Assembly: GCA_019245755.1 (NCBI GenBank)
Contig: JAFARC010000066.1
Coordinates: 62,001 to 126,000, forward strand
Length of the DNA: 64,000 nucleotides
From: Mycobacteriaceae bacterium
GTDB taxonomy: Bacteria > Actinomycetota > Actinomycetes > Mycobacteriales > Mycobacteriaceae
Direction of reading: 5' to 3'
Made by a program: the position numbers and the translations under genes. A model generated the notes under the pieces. The model was given only the letters and a program-made list of their open reading frames with translations. It made no database searches and was not told where the DNA came from. Below, in pieces: positions 29,855 through 37,142 of this stretch. The stretch's first letter is position 1; each line of letters opens with the position of its first letter.

Positions 29855-30388
29855 GTGGACATCCAACGCATCGCCAGCCGCGAGGTCTATCGCAATGCGT
29901 GGATGACCGTGCGCGAGGACGTTGTCCGCAGGCCCGACGGCAGCCACGGCATCTACAGTGTGGTCGACAAGCCGGCCTACGCGTTGGTGATCCCGTATGA
30001 CGGCGGCAGGTTCGGGCTGGTTGAGCAGTTCCGCTACCCGCTGGGGTTGCGTCGCTGGGAGTTCCCGCAGGGCAGCGCCCCGGATCAGCGGCATCTGACC
30101 CCGGAGGCGCTCGCGGAGCGGGAGCTGCGCGAGGAGACCGGGCTGCGTGCCGGGTGCTTGGTGCGGCTGGGTCGGCTCGACGTGGCGCCGGGGATGAGCA
30201 GCCAGCGCGGATGGGTTTTCCTCGCCACCGACGTCGTCGAAGGGGAGCCGGACCGCGAGCATGAAGAACAGGACATGCGCAGCGCATGGTTCTCCCGCGA
30301 CCAGCTGGCGGCGATGATCCGCAGCGGCGAGATCACCGACGCCCAGTCGATCGCGGCGTTCGCGCAGTTTCTGCTCAGCGGCCGGTGA
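29855..30388 (+). CDS. NUDIX hydrolase of ADP-ribose/NDP-sugar pyrophosphatase type with diverged Nudix box
   Basis: 177 residues from GTG 29855. The second half of the Nudix box is intact (LAERELREETGL, with REx2EExG), but the first half, GSAPDQRHLTPEALAE, is two residues longer than the canonical G-x5-E-x7 and has no Glu at the expected place. Flanking strands ALVIPYDGGRFGLVEQFRYPLGLRRWEFPQG and GRLDVAPGMSSQRGWVFLATDV are like ADP-ribose pyrophosphatases (NUDT5/YjhB type). Likely cleaves a nucleoside diphosphate derivative; substrate unknown. Divergent from fadD36 and convergent with pruB. I do not recall this gene at the locus in M. tuberculosis. Confidence 0.85.
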   Translation: MDIQRIASREVYRNAWMTVREDVVRRPDGSHGIYSVVDKPAYALVIPYDGGRFGLVEQFRYPLGLRRWEFPQGSAPDQRHLTPEALAERELREETGLRAGCLVRLGRLDVAPGMSSQRGWVFLATDVVEGEPDREHEEQDMRSAWFSRDQLAAMIRSGEITDAQSIAAFAQFLLSGR

Positions 30389-30409
30389 CGAGGTGAAGAC
30401 CCGCTGCCC

Positions 30410-31387
30410 TCAGCGTCGGTGACCCCGCTCGGCGAGGGCGCGCAGGAAGAAGGCGAGGTTGGCCGGTCGCTCGGCCAGCCTCCGCACGAAATACCCGTAC
30501 CATTGGCTGCCGAACGGCACGTACACGCGCACCGCGTTGCCCGCGGCGGCCAGCCGACGCTGCTCGGGGTCGCGGATGCCGTAGAGCATCTGGTACTCGA
30601 ATTCGCCTGCTTGGCGCGAGCTTTGGCGTGCCATGTCGCCGGCCGCCGCGATCAGGGCCGGGTCGTGCGAAGCCACCATCGGGTAGCCCGAACCGGCCAT
30701 CAGCACCTGCAGGCAGCGCAGGTAGCTGTCGGTGATGTCGTCGCGGTCACGGTAGGCGACCGACGCCGGTTCGTCGTAGGCGCCTTTGCACAACCGGATT
30801 CGCGCACCGGCCGAGGCGAACTCCGCGCAGTCGCGGTGGGTGCGCCGCAGGTGTGCCTGCAGCACCGTGCCGAGCCAGTTGAAGTCCGCGCGCAGCCTGC
30901 GCACGATGTCCAGGGTCGACTCGGTCGTGGTGTGGTCCTCGGCGTCGACGGTCACCCACACCCCGGCCCGCTGCGCCGCCGCGCAGATCGTGTGTGCGTT
31001 CTCCAGCGCGATCTGCTCCCCGTCGCGGGGCAGCGCGTGGCCGAGCGCCGACAGTTTCAGCGACACCTCCAGCGGGCGTACCCCTTCCCGTGAGGTGTCG
31101 GCGCGCCGGCCCAGGGCGTCCAGCAGCAGCCGGTACGCGTCCACCGTCGCGTTGGCGGTGTCGATGTCGGTGACATCCTCGCCGAGGTAGTCGATGGACA
31201 CCATCCGGCCCGAATCCCGCAGCGCTGCAACGCTCTTCAGTGCGTCGTCGACGGTCTCGCCTGGTACGAAGCGGTGCACGACGTGGCGGGTGATCCGCAG
31301 GCGTTCGGCGCTGCGGCGCAGTCCGTCGGACCGGCTGGCGGCCAGGATCGCCGGGCGCGCCACCCGGTGGAACAGCTGCGCCATCAT
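30410..31387 (-). CDS. pruB: Proline dehydrogenase (PruB)
   Basis: 325 residues. FAD-dependent oxidation of L-proline to pyrroline-5-carboxylate, electrons going to the respiratory chain. TIM-barrel family marks: SIDYLGEDVTD, SLKLSALGHALPRDGEQIA, VTVDAEDHTTTESTLD, GTVLQAHLRRTHRDC, RIRLCKGAYDEPASVAY, and the C-terminal YVPFGSQWYGYFVRRLAERPANLAFFLRAL. The ATG overlaps the stop codon of pruA (ATGA), so the two enzymes of proline catabolism are coupled. Equals Rv1188. Upstream regulator gene is divergent beyond pruA. Confidence 0.95.
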   Translation of the reverse strand: MMAQLFHRVARPAILAASRSDGLRRSAERLRITRHVVHRFVPGETVDDALKSVAALRDSGRMVSIDYLGEDVTDIDTANATVDAYRLLLDALGRRADTSREGVRPLEVSLKLSALGHALPRDGEQIALENAHTICAAAQRAGVWVTVDAEDHTTTESTLDIVRRLRADFNWLGTVLQAHLRRTHRDCAEFASAGARIRLCKGAYDEPASVAYRDRDDITDSYLRCLQVLMAGSGYPMVASHDPALIAAAGDMARQSSRQAGEFEYQMLYGIRDPEQRRLAAAGNAVRVYVPFGSQWYGYFVRRLAERPANLAFFLRALAERGHRR

Positions 31388-33015
31388 CGGCTCGCCATGT
31401 GCGGGTAGTTGTGGTCGGTGGGCGGGGCGAATGTCTCCTTGATCGACCGGGCCGACGTCCAGCGCAGCAGGTTGAGCGCGGAGCCGGCCTTGTCGTTGGT
31501 GCCCGACGCCCGCGACCCGCCGAACGGCTGCTGGCCGACCACCGCGCCGGTCGGCTTGTCGTTGATGTAGAAGTTGCCGGCTGCGAACCGGAGCCGCTCC
31601 GAGGCCTGCAGCACCGCCGCCCGGTCGTCGGCGACGACGGAACCCGTGAGCGCGTACTTGGCGCCGTTGTCGACCACGTCGAGGATGTCGTCCCAGTCGT
31701 CGTCGGGGTAGACGTACACCGCCAGGATCGGGCCGAAGTACTCCTGTGCGAACGCCTCGTCGGTCGGGTCATCGGACAGCAGCACGGTGGGTCGGACGAA
31801 GTAGCCTTGGCTGTCGTCGTATTCGCCGCCGACGGCGATCGTCAGCGCCGAAGCGCCCTTGGCGCGCTCGATGGCGGCGACGTTCTTGTCGAACGCCCGC
31901 TTGTCGATCAGTGCACCGCCGAAGTTCGACAGGTCGCTGACATCGCCGTACCGCAGCGCCGCGGTGGCGTCGAGGAGGTCGACGCCCATCTGCTGCCAAA
32001 CCGACCGCGGGATGTACGCCCGCGACGCCGCCGAACACTTCTGGCCCTGGTAGTCGAATGCGCCGCGGATCAGTACCGTGCGCAGCACATCGGGTTGCGC
32101 CGACGCGTGCGCGAGCACGAAGTCCTTGCCGCCGGTTTCGCCGACCAGCCGCGGATAGGTCGCGTACCGCTCGACGTTGGCGCCGACCTCCCGCCACAGC
32201 CGCTGAAACGTCGTCGTCGACCCGGTGAAGTGGATGCCGGCCAGCCGCGGGTCGCGCAGTAGCACCTCCGACACTGCAAGCCCGTCGCCGGCCACCAGGT
32301 TGATCACCCCGGGCGGTAGCCCCGCCGCCTCGAGCAGCCGCATGGTCAGATACGCCGAGAGGGTCTGGGCGGGCGAGGGCTTCCACACCACGGTGTTGCC
32401 CATCAGCGCCGGGGCGGTGGGCAGGTTGGCGGCGATCGCGGTGAAGTTGAAGGGGGTGATGGCGTAGACGAAGCCCTCCAGCGGCCGGTAGTCGGTGCGG
32501 TTCCAGGTCCCGCGGCTGCTGATCGGCTGCTGCGCGAGGATCTGGCGGGCGAACGCGACGTTGAAGCGCCAGAAGTCGACGAGCTCGCACGGTGCGTCGA
32601 TTTCGGCCTGGTAGGCGGTCTTGGACTGACCGAGCATGGTGGCCGCGGCGAGCCTTTCCCGCCAGGGCCCGGCCAGCAGGTCGGCCGCACGCAGGAACAC
32701 CGCTGCCCGCTGGTCGAACGGCGTCGCCGCCCAGTCGGCCTTGGCGCCCAGCGCGGCTTCCATCGCATCGATTGCGTCGGCGCGCGTTGCGTTGGTCAGT
32801 GTGCCCAGTTTTTGTGAATAACGATGCGGCTCGACCACGTCGATGGCCTCACCGTCGCCCATCCGGTGCTGGCCACCGATGACATGGGGCAGGTCGGCGG
32901 GGTCGGCGCCTAGCGCGGCCAGCGCGGTGACGAGGCGCCGGCGTTCCGGGCTGCCGGGTGCGTAGTCGTGGACCGGCTCGTTGGCCGGCGGGGGTACGTC
33001 GGTGATCGCGTCCAT
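31384..33015 (-). CDS. pruA: Delta-1-pyrroline-5-carboxylate dehydrogenase (PruA/RocA)
   Basis: 543 residues. NAD-dependent aldehyde dehydrogenase completing proline to glutamate. ALDH landmarks: YAITPFNFTAIAANLPTAPALMGNTVVWKPSPAQTL, GIHFTGSTTTFQRLW, catalytic-base Glu in RLVGETGGKDFVLAHA, catalytic Cys in FDYQGQKCSAASRAYIP, and EYFGPILAVYVYPDDDW followed by PTGAVVGQQPFGGSRASGTNDKAG. Characteristic of the P5CDH subfamily with long N-terminus. Forms an operon with pruB (4-bp overlap). Divergent from the PucR-type regulator pruC-like gene 83 bp away. Equals Rv1187. Confidence 0.96.
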   Translation of the reverse strand: MDAITDVPPPANEPVHDYAPGSPERRRLVTALAALGADPADLPHVIGGQHRMGDGEAIDVVEPHRYSQKLGTLTNATRADAIDAMEAALGAKADWAATPFDQRAAVFLRAADLLAGPWRERLAAATMLGQSKTAYQAEIDAPCELVDFWRFNVAFARQILAQQPISSRGTWNRTDYRPLEGFVYAITPFNFTAIAANLPTAPALMGNTVVWKPSPAQTLSAYLTMRLLEAAGLPPGVINLVAGDGLAVSEVLLRDPRLAGIHFTGSTTTFQRLWREVGANVERYATYPRLVGETGGKDFVLAHASAQPDVLRTVLIRGAFDYQGQKCSAASRAYIPRSVWQQMGVDLLDATAALRYGDVSDLSNFGGALIDKRAFDKNVAAIERAKGASALTIAVGGEYDDSQGYFVRPTVLLSDDPTDEAFAQEYFGPILAVYVYPDDDWDDILDVVDNGAKYALTGSVVADDRAAVLQASERLRFAAGNFYINDKPTGAVVGQQPFGGSRASGTNDKAGSALNLLRWTSARSIKETFAPPTDHNYPHMASR

Positions 33016-33048
33016 GGGTCAAGGATGGCCGACGGGCCGTGCCCGACC

Positions 33049-33098
33049 GTTGTCGTATTGCACAGCAGGCCCCGCATTGGCCAGTAGAATTGGACAAC
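33049..33098. promoter_or_regulatory. Candidate inverted repeat between pruA and its PucR-type regulator
   Basis: The 83-bp divergent gap contains GTTGTC at 33049-33054 and its exact complement GACAAC at 33093-33098, directly abutting the regulator ATG at 33099. Extended similarity is GTTGTCGTATT versus AATTGGACAAC. The wide spacing (38 bp) would suit a looping or dimer-of-dimers regulator. Inference by eye only. Confidence 0.35.
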
Positions 33099-34748
33099 AT
33101 GGAGGGCGCCCGCGTCGGGCTGGGCCGGCTGCTGTTGGCGCTGGACCGCACGATGGTGACGTTGGTTGCGGCGCCGCGTGGTCTGGACATGCCGGTGGCC
33201 TCGGTGGCGTTGGTCGACGCCGACGATGTGCGCCTGGGCCTGGCGGTGGGCGCGGGCAACGCGGACGTGTTCTTTCTCCTGGGCGTGGGCGACGTCGACG
33301 CTGTTGCCTGGATTGACCGGCAGGTCACTGCCCGCGTTCCGGCCGCGATCTTCGTCAAGGACCCGTCGGACGCGTTGGTCGAGCGGGTGGCGTCTGCGGG
33401 TGCCGCGGTGGTGGCCGTCGAGCCCCGCGCGCGCTGGGAAAGGCTCTACCGGCTGGTCAACCACGTCTTCGAGCACCATGGCGACCGCGCCGAGCGCGAA
33501 TCAGCTTCGGGTACCGACCTTTTCGGCCTGGCCCAGTCGATCGCTGAGCGCACTCACGCGATGATCAGCATCGAGGACGCGCAGTCACATGTGCTGGCGT
33601 ATTCGGCGTCCAACGATGAGGCCGACGAGCTGCGCAGGCTCTCGATCCTTGGTCGGGCCGGGCCGCCCGAGCATCTCGCGTGGATCGCCAAGTGGGGAAT
33701 CTTCGATGCGCTGCGGGCCGGCACCGGCGTGGTGCGGGTGGCCGAGCGGCCCGAGTTGGGGTTGCGGCCGCGGCTGGCGGTCGGGATTCACCGCGCCGGC
33801 GGCGACCAGCGCCGCAGCGCGTTTATCGGCACCATCTGGTTGCAGCAGGGCTCGCGGCCGCTGGCCGACGACGTCGAGCAGGTGCTGCGCGGCGCGGCGG
33901 TGCTGGCGGCCCGCATCATGTCCCGGTTGGCCGCGACGCCGTCGACGCATGCGTTGCGGGTTCACGAGCTGCTCGGGCTGAGCGGCGAGGAGGTCGACGT
34001 CGCCGCCGTCGCCCGCGAGCTGGGGATCGTCGCCGACGGCCGCGCCGCCCTGGTTGGCCTGCGCTGTGCGGACGGCGGGGTTCCGGCGGACGTCATCGCA
34101 TTGAGCGCCAGCGCTTTTCGTCCCGACGCCCAGGTGATTGCCAGGGGTGATCGCGCGTATGTCCTGTTCCCGCAGACCGGCACGCCGTCATCGGTGGCGT
34201 CGTGGGTGCGCGGCACGGTGGCGTCGCTGCGCCGCGAGTTGGGGTTGGCGCTGCGGGCGGTGATCGCCGCGCCGGTCGCGGGGCTCGCTGCCGTGGCACC
34301 GGCCCGCGCGGAGGTGGACCGGGTGTTCGACAGCGCCGAACGCCATCCCGGGGTGATCCGCGAAATCACGTCGCTGGCCGAGGCCCGCACCACCGTGCTG
34401 CTCGACGAAATCGTCGCGCTGGTGGCGGGCCGGGAACCGCTGGTGGATCCGCGGCTGCGGGCGCTGCGCGACTACGACGCCGGCCACGACGGCTCGCTGA
34501 TCGCCACGCTGGGCGCGTATCTGGATTGCTTCGGCGACGTCGGGGCGGCGGCCCGGGGGCTGCAGGTTCACCCGAACACCGTCCGTTACCGGCTCCGGCG
34601 GATCGAGAAGCTGCTCGGCACGTCGCTGACCGACCCCGACGACCGGCTGGTGCTGGCGCTGGGGCTCAAGGCGATGTCGCTGATCGCGACGAGGGCTACG
34701 CCGTCAGCCGCGATACCGCGGCCGCGATCCGCTCGTCGGTCGCGGTGA
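33099..34748 (+). CDS. pruC: PucR/CdaR-type transcriptional activator of proline catabolism (Rv1186c-like)
   Basis: 549 residues from ATG 33099. N-terminal PucR-type sensory region (about 1-120), a GGDEF-like GAF/linker region in the middle (AVGIHRAGGDQRRSAFIGTIWLQQ at about 228-250 is typical of PucR proteins), and the C-terminal HTH_30: GSLIATLGAYLDCFGDVGAAARGLQVHPNTVRYRLRRIEKLLG at about 470-515. In M. tuberculosis the equivalent protein activates pruB-pruA in response to proline. The position divergent from pruA supports the same role. Its 3' end overlaps the 3' end of dapC by 53 bp. Function name is inferred from locus. Confidence 0.88.
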   Translation: MEGARVGLGRLLLALDRTMVTLVAAPRGLDMPVASVALVDADDVRLGLAVGAGNADVFFLLGVGDVDAVAWIDRQVTARVPAAIFVKDPSDALVERVASAGAAVVAVEPRARWERLYRLVNHVFEHHGDRAERESASGTDLFGLAQSIAERTHAMISIEDAQSHVLAYSASNDEADELRRLSILGRAGPPEHLAWIAKWGIFDALRAGTGVVRVAERPELGLRPRLAVGIHRAGGDQRRSAFIGTIWLQQGSRPLADDVEQVLRGAAVLAARIMSRLAATPSTHALRVHELLGLSGEEVDVAAVARELGIVADGRAALVGLRCADGGVPADVIALSASAFRPDAQVIARGDRAYVLFPQTGTPSSVASWVRGTVASLRRELGLALRAVIAAPVAGLAAVAPARAEVDRVFDSAERHPGVIREITSLAEARTTVLLDEIVALVAGREPLVDPRLRALRDYDAGHDGSLIATLGAYLDCFGDVGAAARGLQVHPNTVRYRLRRIEKLLGTSLTDPDDRLVLALGLKAMSLIATRATPSAAIPRPRSARRSR

Positions 34749-35832
34749 GCGCGATGCGCACATGCCGCGCGCCGCGCGGGCCGTAGAACTCACCGGGCGC
34801 TACGAGGATGCCGCGCTGCGCGAACCACGCGACGGTGTCGCGGCACGGCTCGTCGCGGGTGGCCCACAGGTACAGTCCCGCCTCGGAATGCGCCACGCTC
34901 AGGCCGGCCTTGCGCACGGCGGGCAGCAGTGCGTCGCGGCGGCGGGCGTACCTGTCTCGCTGCTCCCGCTGGTGGGCGTCGTCGCGCAGCGCCGCCGTCA
35001 TCGCCGCCTGCACCGGGGTGGGCACCATCATGCCCGCATGTTTGCGGACCGCCAGCAACTCGGCGACGACGGCGGGGTCCCCTGCGACGAAGCCGGCGCG
35101 GTAGCCGGCCATCGAAGAGCTCTTGGACAGGGAGTGAATCGCCAGCAAGCCGGTGTGGGCGCCGTCGCAGACGGCCGGGTCGAGCAGCGACACGGGCTGC
35201 GCATCCCAGCCCAGACCGAGGTAGCACTCGTCGGATGCCACCAGGGCACCGCGTTCCCGGGCCCAGCCGACCACCTTGCGCAGATGGTCGGCGCCCAGCA
35301 CGCGGCCGGTCGGGTTGCTCGGCGAATTGAGGTAGATCAGGGTCGCGCGCCGGGGGCCGAGCTGGGTCAGCGAATCGGCCGCCGCTACCTGCGTGCCGGC
35401 CAGCCTGGCGCCGACTTCGTAGGTCGGGTACGCCAGCTCGGGCACGACGACCAGATCGTTTCGACCGAGCCCGAGCAGCGTCGGCAACCACGCGATGAGC
35501 TCCTTGGTGCCGATCACCGGCAACACGGTGTCGGCCGACACCGCCGTCACGCCGTAGCGGCGGGCCAGGGCCGCCGCGGCCGCTTCCCGCAGCGCCGGCG
35601 TGCCCGCCGTCGTTGGGTATCCGGAGGATGCGCTGGCGGCGGACAGCGCATCGCGGATCACCGCTGCCACGGGATCGACCGGCGTGCCGACCGACAGGTC
35701 GACGATGCCGTCGGGATGGCGGCGGGCCAGCGCCGACGCGTCGGCCAGCGTGTCCCACGGGAACACCGGCAGCCCCGCCGACAGCGGCCGGCGGGTCAGG
35801 GCGGTGCCGTCGGCCAGCTCAGGCGGTTTCAC
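34696..35832 (-). CDS. dapC: N-succinyldiaminopimelate aminotransferase DapC
   Basis: 378 residues from GTG 35832; M. tuberculosis DapC is about 16 residues shorter at the N-terminus, so a start nearer [16 protein letters not shown] is possible. Fold-type I aminotransferase: [37 protein letters not shown] (Asn binding PLP), [11 protein letters not shown] (Asp), and PLP-Lys in [18 protein letters not shown]. Makes N-succinyl-LL-DAP in the same pathway as dapD and dapE elsewhere in the window. Overlaps the fdxC stop by 14 bp. Converges and overlaps the PucR gene by 53 bp. Equals Rv1178. Confidence 0.93.
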   Translation of the reverse strand: MKPPELADGTALTRRPLSAGLPVFPWDTLADASALARRHPDGIVDLSVGTPVDPVAAVIRDALSAASASSGYPTTAGTPALREAAAAALARRYGVTAVSADTVLPVIGTKELIAWLPTLLGLGRNDLVVVPELAYPTYEVGARLAGTQVAAADSLTQLGPRRATLIYLNSPSNPTGRVLGADHLRKVVGWARERGALVASDECYLGLGWDAQPVSLLDPAVCDGAHTGLLAIHSLSKSSSMAGYRAGFVAGDPAVVAELLAVRKHAGMMVPTPVQAAMTAALRDDAHQREQRDRYARRRDALLPAVRKAGLSVAHSEAGLYLWATRDEPCRDTVAWFAQRGILVAPGEFYGPRGARHVRIALTATDERIAAAVSRLTA

Positions 35833-36145
35833 CCTGAGGGGGCAGGTTTTTGACGACGGGGGGATCGTTCGAGGTCATCCCGACCTTCGAGGCGCCCCCC
35901 GGCGAGCCCAGTTCCTCGAAGAAGTCGGCGTTGATCTGGGTGTACTGGTTCCACTGCTCGGGCACGTCGTCCTCGTAGTAGATGGCCTCGACCGGGCAGA
36001 CCGGCTCGCAGGCGCCGCAGTCGACGCACTCGTCGGGGTGGATGTACAGCATGCGGTCACCCTCGTAGATGCAATCGACGGGGCATTCCTCGATGCACGC
36101 CTTGTCCTTCACGTCGACGCAGGGTTCGGCGATCGTGTACGTCAC
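35819..36145 (-). CDS. fdxC: 7Fe ferredoxin FdxC
   Basis: 108 residues. Two cluster-binding regions of a [3Fe-4S]/[4Fe-4S] ferredoxin: [21 protein letters not shown] and [22 protein letters not shown], with a C-terminal extension ([16 protein letters not shown]) usual in actinobacterial FdxA/FdxC. Electron carrier. GTG start, unusually rich in upstream GGAGA motifs (three copies within 25 bp). Co-transcribed with dapC through the 14-bp overlap, as Rv1177-Rv1178. Confidence 0.95.
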   Translation of the reverse strand: MTYTIAEPCVDVKDKACIEECPVDCIYEGDRMLYIHPDECVDCGACEPVCPVEAIYYEDDVPEQWNQYTQINADFFEELGSPGGASKVGMTSNDPPVVKNLPPQGETA

Positions 36146-36150
36146 AGGGT

Positions 36151-36175
36151 TCTCCTCAAGGTCTCCTCGGTCTCC
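36151..36175 (-). promoter_or_regulatory. Three SD-like GGAGA repeats before fdxC
   Basis: On the minus strand the leader reads CAGGAGACCG, AGGAGACCTTG, AGGAGAACCC: GGAGA occurs at plus-strand positions 36151-36155, 36162-36166 and 36171-36175, each about 10 bases apart. Only the copy nearest the GTG start is correctly spaced for translation; the others are unexplained. Confidence 0.6.
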
Positions 36176-36669
36176 TGTTCGGCTGGCTGCTGTGCGCGCT
36201 GTGGCTCGGGGAAGTCGCTGACAGTATCCGATGTCGTTGCCCGCTCTGCTCGCCAGTGTGCCCTAACTTCTCTACCCGTAGTAACTGATACTAGTCGTTG
36301 CATATACCGCATGTTCAACCATGTCGGTATGTCTTCGGCTGCCCGCCGTCGACAGCGTCCCGAAAGCTGGGGTGATCTGCCGCGCGCCGCCGGCGGTCCT
36401 TCGTCGGCGTCCGGTGGCGCTTTGCTTGGGCCCGTCCGACGTCTGGGCGCGGGACCGGGTGTCGAGCGAACCGCCGCCCCGGCGGCGCGTTTCGGTTGCC
36501 TTCCGCAGCACACGGTTCTTGTCGGCGTGGCCGGCGACGAAAGTCATTTCTTAGCAAAGAGTTAGACTCTGCTCCCGAATCGTCTTAGGTTCGCCGATTA
36601 GCGTTCGAGTGCAGTCGGCTCGGCCGCGGGCCGCTCATCTCAGCAACACCATCACGAACGAGGCTGCCC
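36176..36669. other. About 500 bp between fdxC and the STAS gene; one weak ORF
   Basis: A plus-strand frame at 36311-36565 (84 codons, MFNHVGMSSAARRRQRPESWGD at the start) is the only candidate, but its codons do not show the strong third-position G/C bias of the neighbours, so I treat it as non-coding. A perfect short dyad AGAGTTAGACTCT lies at 36559-36571, about 100 bp before the STAS start. M. tuberculosis has fadH and TB8.4 genes in this interval; neither is seen here. Otherwise nothing recognised. Confidence 0.5.
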
Positions 36670-37122
36670 ATGACCGTCACCACGTCGGGTATGAACCTCA
36701 CGTCCCGGTACGCGAACCCCACCTTCGACTGCGCCGGCGCCACGATCCGGGCTCACTGTCGTCATCTTGCGACCGTGGTGACGGTGTCGGGCTCGATCGA
36801 CGCGCTCAACGTCGAGCGGATTGGCGAGTACACCCGCCGCTTCGTTCGGGCGGGAAATCCGGTTGTCCTCGACCTGAGCGGGGTGGATGCTTTCGCCGCG
36901 GTCGGTATTTCGCTGTTGTACCTGCTTGATGAGGACTGCCGCGCCGCCGAACTGGAGTGGCTGCTGGTCCCGAGTCCCTCGGTCGGTGAACGCCTATCTG
37001 AGCACGTTGAGGATGTTGTGTTCCCGGTGACATCATCGGTGCGCCAGGCACTTCGCCGCTTCGCCGATGCGATCGCGGCGCGCCGTCAGCTGTTGCTGCC
37101 GCTGATCAGAAAGACGGCCTGA
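36670..37122 (+). CDS. STAS-domain protein lacking the usual phosphoacceptor serine
   Basis: 150 residues. STAS/anti-anti-sigma fold at about 30-125: ATVVTVSGSIDALNVERIGEY, VVLDLSGVDAFAAVGISLLYLLDEDC. In classical SpoIIAA-like proteins the loop after the DLSG strand is F-x-D-S-S/A-G; here it reads FAAVGIS, so the Asp and phosphorylatable Ser are replaced. M. tuberculosis has similar divergent STAS proteins (Rv1904/Rv2638 type) as far as I recall. The role may be sigma-factor partner switching without kinase control, or something else. Long leader upstream of about 500 bp without genes; convergent with fbiC, 20 bp between ends. Confidence 0.8.
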   Translation: MTVTTSGMNLTSRYANPTFDCAGATIRAHCRHLATVVTVSGSIDALNVERIGEYTRRFVRAGNPVVLDLSGVDAFAAVGISLLYLLDEDCRAAELEWLLVPSPSVGERLSEHVEDVVFPVTSSVRQALRRFADAIAARRQLLLPLIRKTA

Positions 37123-37142
37123 CGCAGTTTGGATCGTGGCTG

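Noticed and set aside
36311..36565. 84-codon plus-strand ORF between fdxC and the STAS gene
   Set aside because: Third-position G/C is not raised as in neighbours and no family similarity recognised.
36559..36571. AGAGTTAGACTCT as a tRNA or terminator
   Set aside because: A 5-bp-arm hairpin is too short, with no T-tract and no tRNA-like cloverleaf.
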